Below are positions 8,555 through 17,582 of a DNA stretch of 64,000 bases, in pieces; within the stretch, counting starts at the first letter, position 1; each line of letters opens with the position of its first letter. The notes below the pieces were generated by a model, which saw nothing but the letters and a program-made list of their open reading frames with translations, was not told the origin of the DNA and ran no database searches. The stretch comes from Dehalococcoidia bacterium. GTDB lineage: Bacteria; Chloroflexota; Dehalococcoidia; Lucifugimonadales; Lucifugimonadaceae. The DNA is taken from the NCBI GenBank assembly GCA_029936155.1, contig JAPYUK010000001.1, forward strand, positions 64,746 to 128,745. Direction: 5' to 3'. The position numbers were made by a program, and so were the translations under genes.

Positions 8555-9658
8555 ATGAACAATATTCGGAAGGCGTTGGAGAACGGTCAGTCGATCTGGC
8601 TTGACTCGATTAGCAGGGACATGCTTCGGTCGGGTGAGTTGCAAAAATTCATCGACTTGGGTGTCACTGGAGTGACATCCAACCCGTCGATCTTCGACAA
8701 GGCGCTTGCCGATAGCGATACCTACGACGAGTCACTTCTTGAATATGCCAAAGATGGTGCCGACCGCCAGACAATATTTGAGCGGCTAGCTGTCGACGAT
8801 ATCCGCGATGCCGCCGATGTGCTGCGACCTGTCTACGACAATGCAAGCATGCGTGACGGATTCGTTAGCATCGAGGTGTCACCAAATCTCGCCAATGACA
8901 CCGATGGAACCGTGACCGAGGCGCGTCGCCTATGGGCTGCGATCGATCGCCCCAATGTGATGATCAAAGTACCCGGGACCCCAGCTGGTGTACCGGCAAT
9001 CAAGACGCTTATTTCTGAGGGTATAAACGTAAACGTCACGCTGCTGTTCTCTCTCAACGCGTACGTTGCGGCAGCGAACGCATTTATCGAAGGGTTGTCC
9101 GAATTCGCACAGTCTGGGCGAGGTATTCCGGCCACTGTGGCGTCGGTTGCATCGTTCTTCGTAAGCCGAGTCGATACATCGGTCGATACCGCACTTCCGG
9201 ACGACCACGAGCTAAGAGGAAAGATCGGTGCGGCAAACGCCAAGGTCGCTTACGCAAAATTCGATGAGCTGTTCGACCGGAATCTCGACGGGGGCGGGAA
9301 CTTTTTCCCACTTCACTCAACTGGAGCACAGGTTCAACGACCACTGTGGGCGTCGACTGGCGTGAAGAACCCCGACTATCCCGACACTCTTTATGTTGAT
9401 GGCCTGATGGGTCCCGACACCGTGAACACAGTCCCGGAAGCAACCTTGGCCGCCTTCAGCGATCACGGTACCCCCGGCAAGGCACTAACCGAAGGCATCG
9501 AGGAAGCTCGAGCCCAGCTGGCTGCTCTTGCCGATGCAGGTGTTTCGATCGATTCGATAACTGATGATCTTCTCGAGGCCGGTGTTGCTGCGTTTGCTGA
9601 TTCGTATGAGTCGCTGCTTGGCCGCATTGACGAAAAACTGGCAGCGCTTAAAGCGTAA
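8555..9658 (+). CDS. tal: Transaldolase
   Basis: 367 residues, the TalB-like subfamily common in actinobacteria and Chloroflexota. It carries IWLDSISRDML at the N-terminus, GVTGVTSNPSIFDKAL, the Schiff-base lysine in MIKVPGTPAGVPAI and NVTLLFS. It transfers a dihydroxyacetone unit between sugar phosphates in the non-oxidative pentose phosphate pathway. GGGAA precedes ATG 8555. The next gene encodes glucose-6-phosphate isomerase; in several bacteria these two are fused as a Tal-Pgi protein, but here they are separate with a 45-nt gap. Confidence 0.95.
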   Translation: MNNIRKALENGQSIWLDSISRDMLRSGELQKFIDLGVTGVTSNPSIFDKALADSDTYDESLLEYAKDGADRQTIFERLAVDDIRDAADVLRPVYDNASMRDGFVSIEVSPNLANDTDGTVTEARRLWAAIDRPNVMIKVPGTPAGVPAIKTLISEGINVNVTLLFSLNAYVAAANAFIEGLSEFAQSGRGIPATVASVASFFVSRVDTSVDTALPDDHELRGKIGAANAKVAYAKFDELFDRNLDGGGNFFPLHSTGAQVQRPLWASTGVKNPDYPDTLYVDGLMGPDTVNTVPEATLAAFSDHGTPGKALTEGIEEARAQLAALADAGVSIDSITDDLLEAGVAAFADSYESLLGRIDEKLAALKA

Positions 9659-9703
9659 CCCTGTATCGATCCAAGTTCTCAGATCTACGGGAAAGGCGAA
9701 CGA

Positions 9704-11314
9704 ATGGCCAGTCACCCAATTGAGTCGACAGCTGGGGCGCTACAACGTCTGATAGGTGATTCCTTCGCTACTAGATTATGGCAGCGCGACTCGTCGCTGT
9801 GGCCGGATCCTTCACCCGGTGGTGACCCTGCTGACCAGGCACTCGGCTGGCTGGATCTTCCGTTGAGGGTGGCGGGGTTGGCTGAGCAATTTGCGAGTCT
9901 CTCCTCCCAGCTGGCAACCGATGGTTTTACCGATGTTGTAGTGCTCGGAATGGGTGGCAGCAGCATGACTTCGTTGACTCTAAGCAGTTTGTATGCTGGA
10001 CAATCGAAGCGGACGATTCGCCTGCACGCCCTCGACACGGTAAATCCAACTTCGATCTCTCACATCACTACCAAGCTCAACCTGAACAAGACGCTTTTCT
10101 TTGTTTCCAGTAAGTCAGGAACTACGGTCGAGCCACTGAGTTTGGAGGCTCACTTCAGATCGGCACTGGCGGATGGCGAAGCAGGGTCGGCCAACCGTCG
10201 GAATTTCATAGCACTTACCGATCCTGGCACTCCGCTTTCGGAGCGGGCGAGGGCGGGTGAATTCGGGACGTGGGTTTCGACACCGAAAGATGTTGGGGGA
10301 AGATTTTCAGCATTGAGCGCATTCGGGATGATGCCCGCAGCTGCTACCGGCATCAATATTCGCAATTTCGCAGATTCGGCAGCTCGAGTGGCACAATGCT
10401 GTCAGACCGATTCGATTGAGAATCCGGGTCTTGAGCTTGGTGCGTTCCTCGGCGCGAATGCGCTGGCTGGTCGAGACAAGGTCACGTTGCTGACAACGCC
10501 TGAGTACTCGACATTTGGGATGTGGGTGGACCAGTTACTTGCCGAATCAACCGGAAAAAACGGCAAAGGGTTGGTTCCTGTCACAGGCGAACCGGCTCTC
10601 GAAACGGGGATGTACGGAAGCGACCGCCAGTTCGTGATTTTTGACACTGACGACGGTCAGGGGGATCTAAAACGCAGAGCAGCGGAACTTGAAGCTGCCG
10701 GACATTCTGTGTTGACACTCACCCCGCTCACCTCTGAAAAACATGAAATAGCTGGCGAGTTTTTCCGTTGGCAGTTTGCGATCGCGGCTGCATCTTCCCT
10801 GATGGATATTTATCCCTTTGACCAACCCGACGTGGAAATGGCAAAGGTGAAATCGAGAGAACTTCTTTCAAATCCGACTTCCGATATCGATGCAACATCC
10901 TTTGCAAAAGCCTTCGATGCTTTGTCCAGCGCAAAGCCGCCGTCCTACGTTGCTCTCATCGCCTTCCTGCCTGAATCGCCAGAGCTCACAGCTTCATTCT
11001 CCGCGCTAAGAAAAGCCATATCGAGCAAGACCGGTATGGCGACGACATTTGGGTATGGTCCTCGATACCTACACTCCACAGGACAGCTTTACAAAGGCGG
11101 CCCCCAGAACGCTATGGTTCTGGGCTTCGTATCAGGGAAATACGATGATCTTGCCGTACCGGGGGAGGGATACTCTTTCGGTGAGTTGACCGCAGCACAG
11201 GCAGGCGGTGATTTCTTGGTAATGAAAGATGGCGGACAATCGGTTCTCCCTCTCGAGATTGGGAACGACCCGGCCGCAGAGATCGAAGCCGCTACGCAGG
11301 AACTGATTGGATAG
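9704..11314 (+). CDS. pgi: Glucose-6-phosphate isomerase
   Basis: 536 residues with two SIS domains. Diagnostic motifs are VVLGMGGSSM, FFVSSKSGTTVEP, STPKDVGGRFSALS and STGKNGKGLVPV. It interconverts glucose-6-phosphate and fructose-6-phosphate. The sequence resembles the Pgi half of bifunctional transaldolase/Pgi proteins, including the long C-terminal SIS domain ending in YGPRYLHSTGQLYKGGP, so the tal and pgi genes here probably reflect the unfused state. It links the transaldolase product to glycolysis or gluconeogenesis. Confidence 0.93.
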   Translation: MASHPIESTAGALQRLIGDSFATRLWQRDSSLWPDPSPGGDPADQALGWLDLPLRVAGLAEQFASLSSQLATDGFTDVVVLGMGGSSMTSLTLSSLYAGQSKRTIRLHALDTVNPTSISHITTKLNLNKTLFFVSSKSGTTVEPLSLEAHFRSALADGEAGSANRRNFIALTDPGTPLSERARAGEFGTWVSTPKDVGGRFSALSAFGMMPAAATGINIRNFADSAARVAQCCQTDSIENPGLELGAFLGANALAGRDKVTLLTTPEYSTFGMWVDQLLAESTGKNGKGLVPVTGEPALETGMYGSDRQFVIFDTDDGQGDLKRRAAELEAAGHSVLTLTPLTSEKHEIAGEFFRWQFAIAAASSLMDIYPFDQPDVEMAKVKSRELLSNPTSDIDATSFAKAFDALSSAKPPSYVALIAFLPESPELTASFSALRKAISSKTGMATTFGYGPRYLHSTGQLYKGGPQNAMVLGFVSGKYDDLAVPGEGYSFGELTAAQAGGDFLVMKDGGQSVLPLEIGNDPAAEIEAATQELIG

Positions 11315-11343
11315 AACGGCCCCCAGAATACGGAGACCTTCAC

Positions 11344-12246
11344 ACGACTAGCTCGACAAACAGCATTAACCCAGTTTTTTTCATCGCCCTCGACGATCGA
11401 GTTAATTTCTGCTCGGATGTCCTCGACATCTCAGGCGACCCGGCGGCAGCCGACCGGGAGCAGGCGGCGAATCTCAAGCGCATCGTGTTCGACGGCATCA
11501 CAACTGCGATAGAGCGCGGCATTGCAAAATCGAACATTGCGCTGTGGGCCGACAGCGATCTCGGCGAATCTGTACTTCTGCGTGCCAAGGCGATGTCACT
11601 GATCACAGCTTCATCACCGGGTAACGGCGCACACTATCTGGGCAAACTCAACGTCGACTACACAGCGGTTCAGCTGAGTTTCAACACGGATGACCCCGAG
11701 GATGCTCGTAAGGAGCTGCTCGAACGTCTGAAGATAGTCTCGGACAAGGCAAGAATTGAGTCGATACCGCTGATGATCGAGCTGGACGTTGTTCCCACGA
11801 CAGCACAGATAGATATGTACGGCAACTTTGCGGACGCTCGTTCGATAATGCTATTGACCGCAATCCAGCGGCTACAGGATGCCGGGGTTGATCCAGCTGT
11901 CTGGGCGATCGAACCACCGTCGGACGATGTGTTCACCGCAGCGATTGCCGCTCAAGCAAATCTTGATGACCGCTCGAGCAAATTGCTCTTGGTGATTTCT
12001 GGTCAGCTGGTCACTGGCCAGATTGGCTCAGAAATACGCGACACCGAAAAACAAGTGATCCGTGTTGCTGCTCGAACCCTTGGAATCGCCGGAGTACTTA
12101 TCGGTCCCGGTGCCTATTACCGGCATTTGGTGCAGTTTCACGAAGGCGTGATAAAGCGTGAAGAGGCTGTCGATGTAATCGCCGAGCATTTAGGCGACAT
12201 CAGCAACATCTTCGAGAACTCTCGTACGGCTTCAGAGGTTCTGTAG
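11344..12246 (+). CDS. DUF2090-domain protein, start codon unclear
   Basis: The frame encodes a stand-alone domain like the C-terminal DUF2090 part of some IolC-type sugar kinases, a TIM-barrel aldolase-like fold of unclear function. Homology seems to begin at FFIALDDRVNF near 11371, matching the family's FDHR element, and includes LWADSDLGESVLLRA, LMIELDVVPT and VWAIEPP. The first ordinary start in frame is GTG 11485, which would remove the conserved first strand. The frame is open back past 11320 without ATG, GTG or TTG. CGGAG at 11332-11336 points to a non-canonical start near 11344 (ACG) or 11365 (ATT), or to a sequence error. It lies between pgi and a HAD phosphatase. Confidence 0.65.
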   Translation, partial: TTSSTNSINPVFFIALDDRVNFCSDVLDISGDPAAADREQAANLKRIVFDGITTAIERGIAKSNIALWADSDLGESVLLRAKAMSLITASSPGNGAHYLGKLNVDYTAVQLSFNTDDPEDARKELLERLKIVSDKARIESIPLMIELDVVPTTAQIDMYGNFADARSIMLLTAIQRLQDAGVDPAVWAIEPPSDDVFTAAIAAQANLDDRSSKLLLVISGQLVTGQIGSEIRDTEKQVIRVAARTLGIAGVLIGPGAYYRHLVQFHEGVIKREEAVDVIAEHLGDISNIFENSRTASEVL

Positions 12247-12256
12247 ACAACACCAG

Positions 12257-13015
12257 ATGCCCGAACAGTCAGCACTTGATAACCGGATCAGTGCGTTCAT
12301 TTTTGATCTGGATGGAACGCTCGTCGAGACCGAACGACTCAAAGCGCAATCGTATGCAGTCGTCGTCGGTAATTTGACCGGATCGGGTATACCCGATCAC
12401 CGAGCGATCGAACTGTACGAACGGATTGTTGGTTCGACCGATGAGATGGTCTGCCGCCAGATGCTCGACGAGTTCGAAATCGGTGAAGGCCTCGAAACTG
12501 TAGACGGTGAACTGTGGAAGCATATTCATCAAATCCGTATGGATGAATACCGTGGAAATCACGGCGCTCCTGGCCAACTTCGAGCGAACGTCTACCAGCA
12601 CAACATCGATCTGTTACGCATACAGAAAGCGAAGGGCAGAACCGTTTCCGTCGCTACGTCGTCGTTTAGCGACGAAGCCAAGCGAGTGCTCGACGCATTG
12701 GGGTTACGGGTGCTGCTGGACGATATAGTCGGCCGAGATTCTGTAACAAACCCGAAACCAGATCCCGAGATTTACCTTCTGGCAATGGAACGCCTTGGCA
12801 TGGCTCCCGAGCAGGTCATAATTATCGAAGATTCGCCGATTGGCACGAAGGCAGCAATCGACTCAGGAGCAGCATGGATCTGCGTCAGCACGCCGTTTTC
12901 TCGCCAGGCTGTTGAGTCATCTTCATGGCTAGACAAGCGCTGGGTCGTGCATGATCGAGCTAAACTCGATGAAGTTGTTAAGCTCAGAATCGAATCGATA
13001 GAAGAAACCGGATAG
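12257..13015 (+). CDS. HAD-superfamily hydrolase, beta-phosphoglucomutase-like
   Basis: 252 residues with the four HAD motifs: FDLDGTLVETE (nucleophile Asp and acid Asp), ATSSFSDEAK (motif II Ser), a lysine in NPKPDPEIYL and IIEDSPIGTKAA. The alpha-helical cap between motifs I and II places it with phosphoglycolate phosphatase/beta-phosphoglucomutase-like proteins. It starts 10 nt after the DUF2090 gene and precedes gnd, so a sugar-phosphate substrate or a repair role in this pathway is likely. The substrate cannot be read from sequence. Confidence 0.85.
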   Translation: MPEQSALDNRISAFIFDLDGTLVETERLKAQSYAVVVGNLTGSGIPDHRAIELYERIVGSTDEMVCRQMLDEFEIGEGLETVDGELWKHIHQIRMDEYRGNHGAPGQLRANVYQHNIDLLRIQKAKGRTVSVATSSFSDEAKRVLDALGLRVLLDDIVGRDSVTNPKPDPEIYLLAMERLGMAPEQVIIIEDSPIGTKAAIDSGAAWICVSTPFSRQAVESSSWLDKRWVVHDRAKLDEVVKLRIESIEETG

Positions 13016-13070
13016 CACTGATCGCCCACAAGTGAACTGTGGGTCGACTCAGACACAACGGAGCACTTGA

Positions 13071-13982
13071 ATGAAACTCGGGATGATTGGCGTCGGCCGC
13101 ATGGGCGGCAACATGACGGAGCGGCTGCTAAACGACGGGCACGAGGTGGTGGTATTCGACCCCGACTCAGCGGCCGTTAATTCGCTCGTTTCAAAAGGCG
13201 CTTCTGCTTCCAGTTCACTTGCTGACGTTGTTGGTCAGCTCAATGCGCCTCGCACCGTTTGGGTGATGGTGCCTTCAGGAGATATTACAGAGCAGGCCGT
13301 GAATGGTCTTGTCGAGCTTCTTGATACCGGAGACACGGTGATCGACGGGGGCAACTCGAACTACAAAGAGTCGCAACGCAGAGCCGAGCACGCTGTTGCA
13401 CGTGGCGTCGACTTCCTTGACTCAGGCACCAGCGGAGGTGTTTGGGGACTCGCCAATGGCTACTGTCTGACGGTAGGGGGAAGTCGTGAGGCTTACGACC
13501 GCAATCGGCCAATATTCAAGACTCTCGCACCGGACGATTCCGACGGCAATCTCTATGTTGGGCCAAGCGGATCGGGCCACTATGTGAAGATGATCCATAA
13601 CGGGATCGAGTATGGCCTGATGCAGGCATATGCAGAAGGATTTGAGCTTCTAGCGGCCAAGGAAGACTTCAATCTCGATCTTGGGTCTATCGCTGAAAAC
13701 TGGACGCGGGGAAGCGTGATTCGTTCGTGGCTTCTCGATCTGACTGTCGATGAGCTGAAGAAGGATCCGAGACTGGATGCTCTTAGTTCGTATGTCGAAG
13801 ATTCTGGCGAGGGTCGGTGGACCGTTGATGCGTCGGTCGAGTTAGGAGTTCCTGCTCCTGTCATCACGTCAGCGCTGCAAATGCGCTTCCGATCGCGACA
13901 GGACAACCCGTTAGGCGGTAGGATGCTGGCAGCGATGCGTAACGGCTTCGGCGGTCACGCAGTAAAGAAATCGACCGATTAG
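13071..13982 (+). CDS. gnd: 6-phosphogluconate dehydrogenase, decarboxylating (short NAD-type)
   Basis: 303 residues, the short Gnd/YqeC type often NAD-linked, against about 470 for the classical form. It has the Rossmann start GMIGVGRMGGNM with an acidic residue after the second strand (VVFDPDS), which favours NAD. Substrate motifs DGGNSNYKES, DSGTSGGVWGLANGY and VKMIHNGIEYGLMQ (catalytic Lys) are intact. It oxidatively decarboxylates 6-phosphogluconate to ribulose-5-phosphate. GGAG precedes ATG 13071. No zwf is found beside it. Confidence 0.93.
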   Translation: MKLGMIGVGRMGGNMTERLLNDGHEVVVFDPDSAAVNSLVSKGASASSSLADVVGQLNAPRTVWVMVPSGDITEQAVNGLVELLDTGDTVIDGGNSNYKESQRRAEHAVARGVDFLDSGTSGGVWGLANGYCLTVGGSREAYDRNRPIFKTLAPDDSDGNLYVGPSGSGHYVKMIHNGIEYGLMQAYAEGFELLAAKEDFNLDLGSIAENWTRGSVIRSWLLDLTVDELKKDPRLDALSSYVEDSGEGRWTVDASVELGVPAPVITSALQMRFRSRQDNPLGGRMLAAMRNGFGGHAVKKSTD

Positions 13983-14016
13983 GCCGAGCGGGCCGAGCGA
14001 GCAGGAAGGAATACCA

Positions 14017-14259
14017 GTGGTGAAAAACGAGTACCCATCTCCTCCCCACTATCCGCTGCTCAACACGCGGATGATGACAGCGAGAGAACTGCGCGAAATT
14101 CTTGAAGATCTGTGGCAGTGGGTTCACGAAGCCGAGATGGCTCATGAAGATATCGCACCTGATGACCAGTTAATTCTCGAGATTCGACAACAGATGGGTG
14201 TGATTATCTCGGAACGGGTTGAGCGTCACTCGGACGAGACCGGCCGTACCGCTGAGTAG
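14017..14259 (+). CDS. Small acidic hypothetical protein
   Basis: 80 residues, largely helical and acidic after a Pro-rich start (EYPSPPHYPLL), with RELREILEDLWQWVHEAEMA as the likely core helix. No signal, membrane segment or recognised domain. AGGAAGGA at 14002-14009 precedes GTG 14017; GTG 14020 is an alternative. It follows gnd by 34 nt and is the last gene of the plus-strand sugar-phosphate run, facing the convergent kinase. A regulatory or subunit role with Gnd is possible but only positional. Confidence 0.6.
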   Translation: MVKNEYPSPPHYPLLNTRMMTARELREILEDLWQWVHEAEMAHEDIAPDDQLILEIRQQMGVIISERVERHSDETGRTAE

Positions 14260-14293
14260 GTAATTTCAGGCGGTTGGCGTTCGGTGCGCCGAT

Positions 14294-15778
14294 TCAACCC
14301 AGAAGCTTTGAATACAGTTCAGACTGGCGATAGCGAGCGTCTTCGTAGATGCCGGCACTCGCTATGTTTGGCTCGTAGGTTTCGGCGATCTGGGCAGGAT
14401 ATGTGTCCAGAGAATCCCAGATGCCAAGCGCATTCAGAGCAAGCACCGCAGTCCCTCGGCTGGTGTCTTGCTGCTCTGCAGACACGCTGACCGATAAGCC
14501 AAGCACATCAGCCATCGTCTGGAGCCACCATGGCGAGTTCTGAATAGCGCCCCCGCTTGCGATCATTTGGTATCCGGAGTTCAGACCGGGCAGCAGCAAA
14601 TCGCCGACCATGGCAAATCGATATGCCACCGATTCAAGCATGGCTTGAAGGATTTCGATGGGTGTTGTGGAGACCTTAATACCGTCCAGCACGCCGGTGG
14701 CTGAAGTCGACCAACCTGTCGCACGTTCTCCTGCGATAAACGGCAATACGTTGATACCGTGAGCCGCCGGTTCGAGCTTTTCTAACTCGTCGTTAAGAAT
14801 CTCAATTGAAGGCAATCGAAGATTGTCGAGTGCCCACTGAACGACGTTTCCACCTTCAGAGAATGAGCCACCAAGCAGTGTCCGATCGGCGCCCAAGCGG
14901 TACGCCCACAGTCCGGTCGGCACATCGGGGGCAGGGCCTTCGTTCAGTACCCGCATCGCGCCGGTTGTTCCGACCGTGAGAGCAACTTTCGTTTCGTCCA
15001 CGCATCCGGTGCCTACGTTTACGGCCGCACCATCACCTACTGCGAGTAGAAACGGCAGCTCGGCGAGAGCAGGCCATCGTAGGGCGAACTCTGGCGTTAG
15101 GTCCGTCTCGGCGTCGTTCCAAGGAGCAAGTTCGGGAAGATTCTCAGCGTTGATTCCGAGTCGATCCAGAAGCAGGTGATCCCACTCGAGATCGTGTCGA
15201 TTCAACAGTCCACTCCACGATGAAACGCAGTAGCTGGCCTTCACATCGGTTCGACCAAACCATTTAGAGAAGATGTAGGTCGAGACGTCTACGTACTTAT
15301 CGATCTGGCTGGCGATGTCGGGCTGCGTTCGCTTTAACCATCTGATTCGCCCCGGCAGGTACGACGTGTGCTGCATCACGCCGGTGCGGTCGTAAATAAT
15401 CGGCACGTTCAATTCGGTGCGCAGGCGGTCGACGTCGGGAGCAGATCGGGTATCGGCGTAGGTGTAGACAGGGGTTAACGCGTCGCCGTTCTTGTCCACG
15501 CCAAGGACAGTACTCGACATGCAATCGAACCCAACCCCGATGATATCCGATACGATCTCACCCGCCTTTGCCAGAACCGTATCGATAGCGCTTTCTACCG
15601 CTCGCAGGATCTGGTCGGCATCCTCCTCAGACGTGCCGTCTGATGCGACAGTTTGGGCATGTGCAACCGCTGCCTCGACACCAGTGACACTACGTGCATG
15701 CGAGTCGAACAACCCGGCTTTCACCGACGAACTGCCGATGTCGACAGCTAACACAAACGGTGATTCGTAGTTGATCAT
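14294..15778 (-). CDS. FGGY-family carbohydrate kinase, gluconokinase-like
   Basis: 494 residues of the FGGY actin-like ATPase fold. The N-terminal phosphate loop is LAVDIGSSSVKAGLFD, with GVGFDCMSST, the ADTRS substrate segment and KVALTVGTTGAMR opening the second domain, and MIASGGAIQNSPWWLQ near the end (adenosine motif). Closest by pattern to gluconokinase/xylulokinase enzymes. Gluconokinase best fits the neighbouring lactonases and Gnd, giving a gluconate to 6-phosphogluconate to ribulose-5-phosphate route. It is downstream of an enolase-superfamily gene on the same strand (37-nt gap), so another sugar acid or ketose is also possible. Confidence 0.82.
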   Translation of the reverse strand: MINYESPFVLAVDIGSSSVKAGLFDSHARSVTGVEAAVAHAQTVASDGTSEEDADQILRAVESAIDTVLAKAGEIVSDIIGVGFDCMSSTVLGVDKNGDALTPVYTYADTRSAPDVDRLRTELNVPIIYDRTGVMQHTSYLPGRIRWLKRTQPDIASQIDKYVDVSTYIFSKWFGRTDVKASYCVSSWSGLLNRHDLEWDHLLLDRLGINAENLPELAPWNDAETDLTPEFALRWPALAELPFLLAVGDGAAVNVGTGCVDETKVALTVGTTGAMRVLNEGPAPDVPTGLWAYRLGADRTLLGGSFSEGGNVVQWALDNLRLPSIEILNDELEKLEPAAHGINVLPFIAGERATGWSTSATGVLDGIKVSTTPIEILQAMLESVAYRFAMVGDLLLPGLNSGYQMIASGGAIQNSPWWLQTMADVLGLSVSVSAEQQDTSRGTAVLALNALGIWDSLDTYPAQIAETYEPNIASAGIYEDARYRQSELYSKLLG

Positions 15779-15815
15779 TTTTCGAGTTTCGTGATTTTGG
15801 CTTGATTCAAAAGGC

Positions 15816-16976
15816 TCAGGAAACCAGATATTTTTCGACCAGTGACTGGTCTATCTCTATTCCGAGTCCAGGCTTGTCAGTCACTTCAAAGTATCCGTTA
15901 GTTGGACCGTAGTTCTCTGCAGTAATTGCATTCTTGTAGGCATTCGCCTCGTGACTGTGTTCCATGATCATAAAGTTAGAGCACGATGCCGAGTACTCAA
16001 CTGTCGACGCGACCGAGAGAATTCCGCCCCCCCCAACGTGGGGTGCGACCGGGATGTTGTAGGTGTCGGCAATCGTTCCGATTCGGTGGCCTTCGGTAAT
16101 GCCTGTGCGGGCGATGTCGTGCATCACAATGTCGTAAGCGCGTCGTTCGAACGCCTCACGCATTTCGTATCGGGTCCGACTCCACTCACCAATGGCAACC
16201 GCCATATCAAGCGCTTCAGAAAGCACCGCTGCGCCGGGTATGTCTTCCGGAAAGATCGGTGATTCAAGCCAGGTGAAATCGAGTTTTTCGAGTTCGCGCC
16301 CGAGCTTGATTGCGCTTGTTACCGACTGGCGCATGTGCGTATCGCACATCAACATGATCTTCGGTCCAATTCGCTTTCGAACTGCTCGGGCTATTTCCGC
16401 AACGCCATCGGCATCGAGAAGAAGGTGAAGTTTTAGAGCCTGGTAGCCGTAGCCGACATGCTCCTCGGCTAGGTCGGCGACGTTATCAGGATCAGTTCCC
16501 CCAATACCTGCATAAAGCTTGATTTTGTCGCGATAGCGCCCGCCAGCAAGCTTATGCACCGGCTTACCCGTCGCCTTGCCAACGATATCCCAGAGCGCAA
16601 TGTCGGTGCCGCCGATGGCATCGATGTAGAAGCCGGTTGGGTGTCCTCGTTCGCGCATGGCGCCGTAATTTCGAGTCCAAATCGCCTCGATGTCGAACGG
16701 ATCACGCCCCATGATCAGCGGTCGCACCAGGTTATCGACAATAGTCTTCGTCGTAGTCGGCGAAACCGGTGACTGTGCCTCACCCCACCCAACGATGCCC
16801 GTATCGGTTTCGATCTTGATGACGGTCGTTTCGTGGTGCTTCGAGTAGATCGAAGTGAACACTTCTTTATCGACGAAGTAGTCGCCGTAATCGATCACCG
16901 CTGGTCGTTCTTTGCCTTCGTCGGCCTTGTCTCGCGTAACCTGAATCGGAAAGGCGGTAATTTCTTTGATCTTCAA
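15816..16976 (-). CDS. Enolase-superfamily sugar-acid dehydratase, mandelate racemase subgroup
   Basis: 386 residues with the capping domain then the modified TIM barrel. Metal ligands are D212 (MLMCDTH), E238 (WLESP) and E264 (AIGEW). A His/Asp dyad H313 (APHVG) and D287 (MHDIAR) acts as base, as in mandelate racemase-like enzymes. The lysine motif reads KLH (K182, H184), not KxK. These features fit dehydration of an acid sugar to a 2-keto-3-deoxy acid. Start is TTG 16976. It probably shares a transcript with the downstream FGGY kinase and the small gene upstream. Confidence 0.85.
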   Translation of the reverse strand: MKIKEITAFPIQVTRDKADEGKERPAVIDYGDYFVDKEVFTSIYSKHHETTVIKIETDTGIVGWGEAQSPVSPTTTKTIVDNLVRPLIMGRDPFDIEAIWTRNYGAMRERGHPTGFYIDAIGGTDIALWDIVGKATGKPVHKLAGGRYRDKIKLYAGIGGTDPDNVADLAEEHVGYGYQALKLHLLLDADGVAEIARAVRKRIGPKIMLMCDTHMRQSVTSAIKLGRELEKLDFTWLESPIFPEDIPGAAVLSEALDMAVAIGEWSRTRYEMREAFERRAYDIVMHDIARTGITEGHRIGTIADTYNIPVAPHVGGGGILSVASTVEYSASCSNFMIMEHSHEANAYKNAITAENYGPTNGYFEVTDKPGLGIEIDQSLVEKYLVS

Positions 16977-17017
16977 GTCGTTGTTGTGTCTTTCTATCTG
17001 GAACCAATTGGGCGGGG

Positions 17018-17341
17018 CTATTCGGCCTGCATTTTCTCAGGGGTCATCATCTCGTAAAACTCGATGTAGTTGCTGATCATGTGCTCTCGAATCTTCGCGC
17101 CAAAAACTGATGCTTCTGGCCCAGACTTGGCTTCTTCGCAGTACGGCGATCCAATTGTTTCGTCGGTCCACTGCATGTACACGCGGTTGCTATCGCCGGG
17201 CAACGTACCACCGTTGAAGTAAATTGTCACTTTCGACCGCTGACCAGCCGCCGTGTAAGCATCACCTTGCTGCTGCATTAGAGATGCCACCATCCTCGCC
17301 GTGCCGGGTTCTACGTCATGCACACGTCGAATTACGTACAT
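17018..17341 (-). CDS. Small conserved-looking protein, unrecognised
   Basis: 107 residues starting MYVIRRVHDVEPG, with AAGGAGC just upstream of the ATG at 17341. A longer ORF reaches 17485 but its extra N-terminus has no ribosome-binding site. The alternating beta-strand and helix pattern (VTIYFNGG, RVYMQWTDE, then a long helix IREHMISNYIEFYEMM) and small size suggest a dimeric ferredoxin-like alpha/beta-barrel fold, as in NIPSNAP- or EthD-type proteins; this is a guess from pattern. It is directly upstream of the enolase-superfamily gene and likely co-transcribed. Confidence 0.6.
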   Translation of the reverse strand: MYVIRRVHDVEPGTARMVASLMQQQGDAYTAAGQRSKVTIYFNGGTLPGDSNRVYMQWTDETIGSPYCEEAKSGPEASVFGAKIREHMISNYIEFYEMMTPEKMQAE

Positions 17342-17582
17342 TGGAAGCTCCTTCAGGGCTGTTGAAATATTTGCTACAAAGTCATCATCTAACGTCGTAA
17401 GAAAAGGCCTTGGCGGGATGACTTCAAGGTAGACGTGGACAAAATACAGCCTGAATCGGCAGGTCGTAAATGGCCACTCATCCAATCGTGATATCGAACC
17501 GGTGACGTTTGCGGCTATTATTAGACGATTGTCGACAACTATATTCCGAACGAATTAGCAGTTTGTTCGGCTGGAGCAGTGG

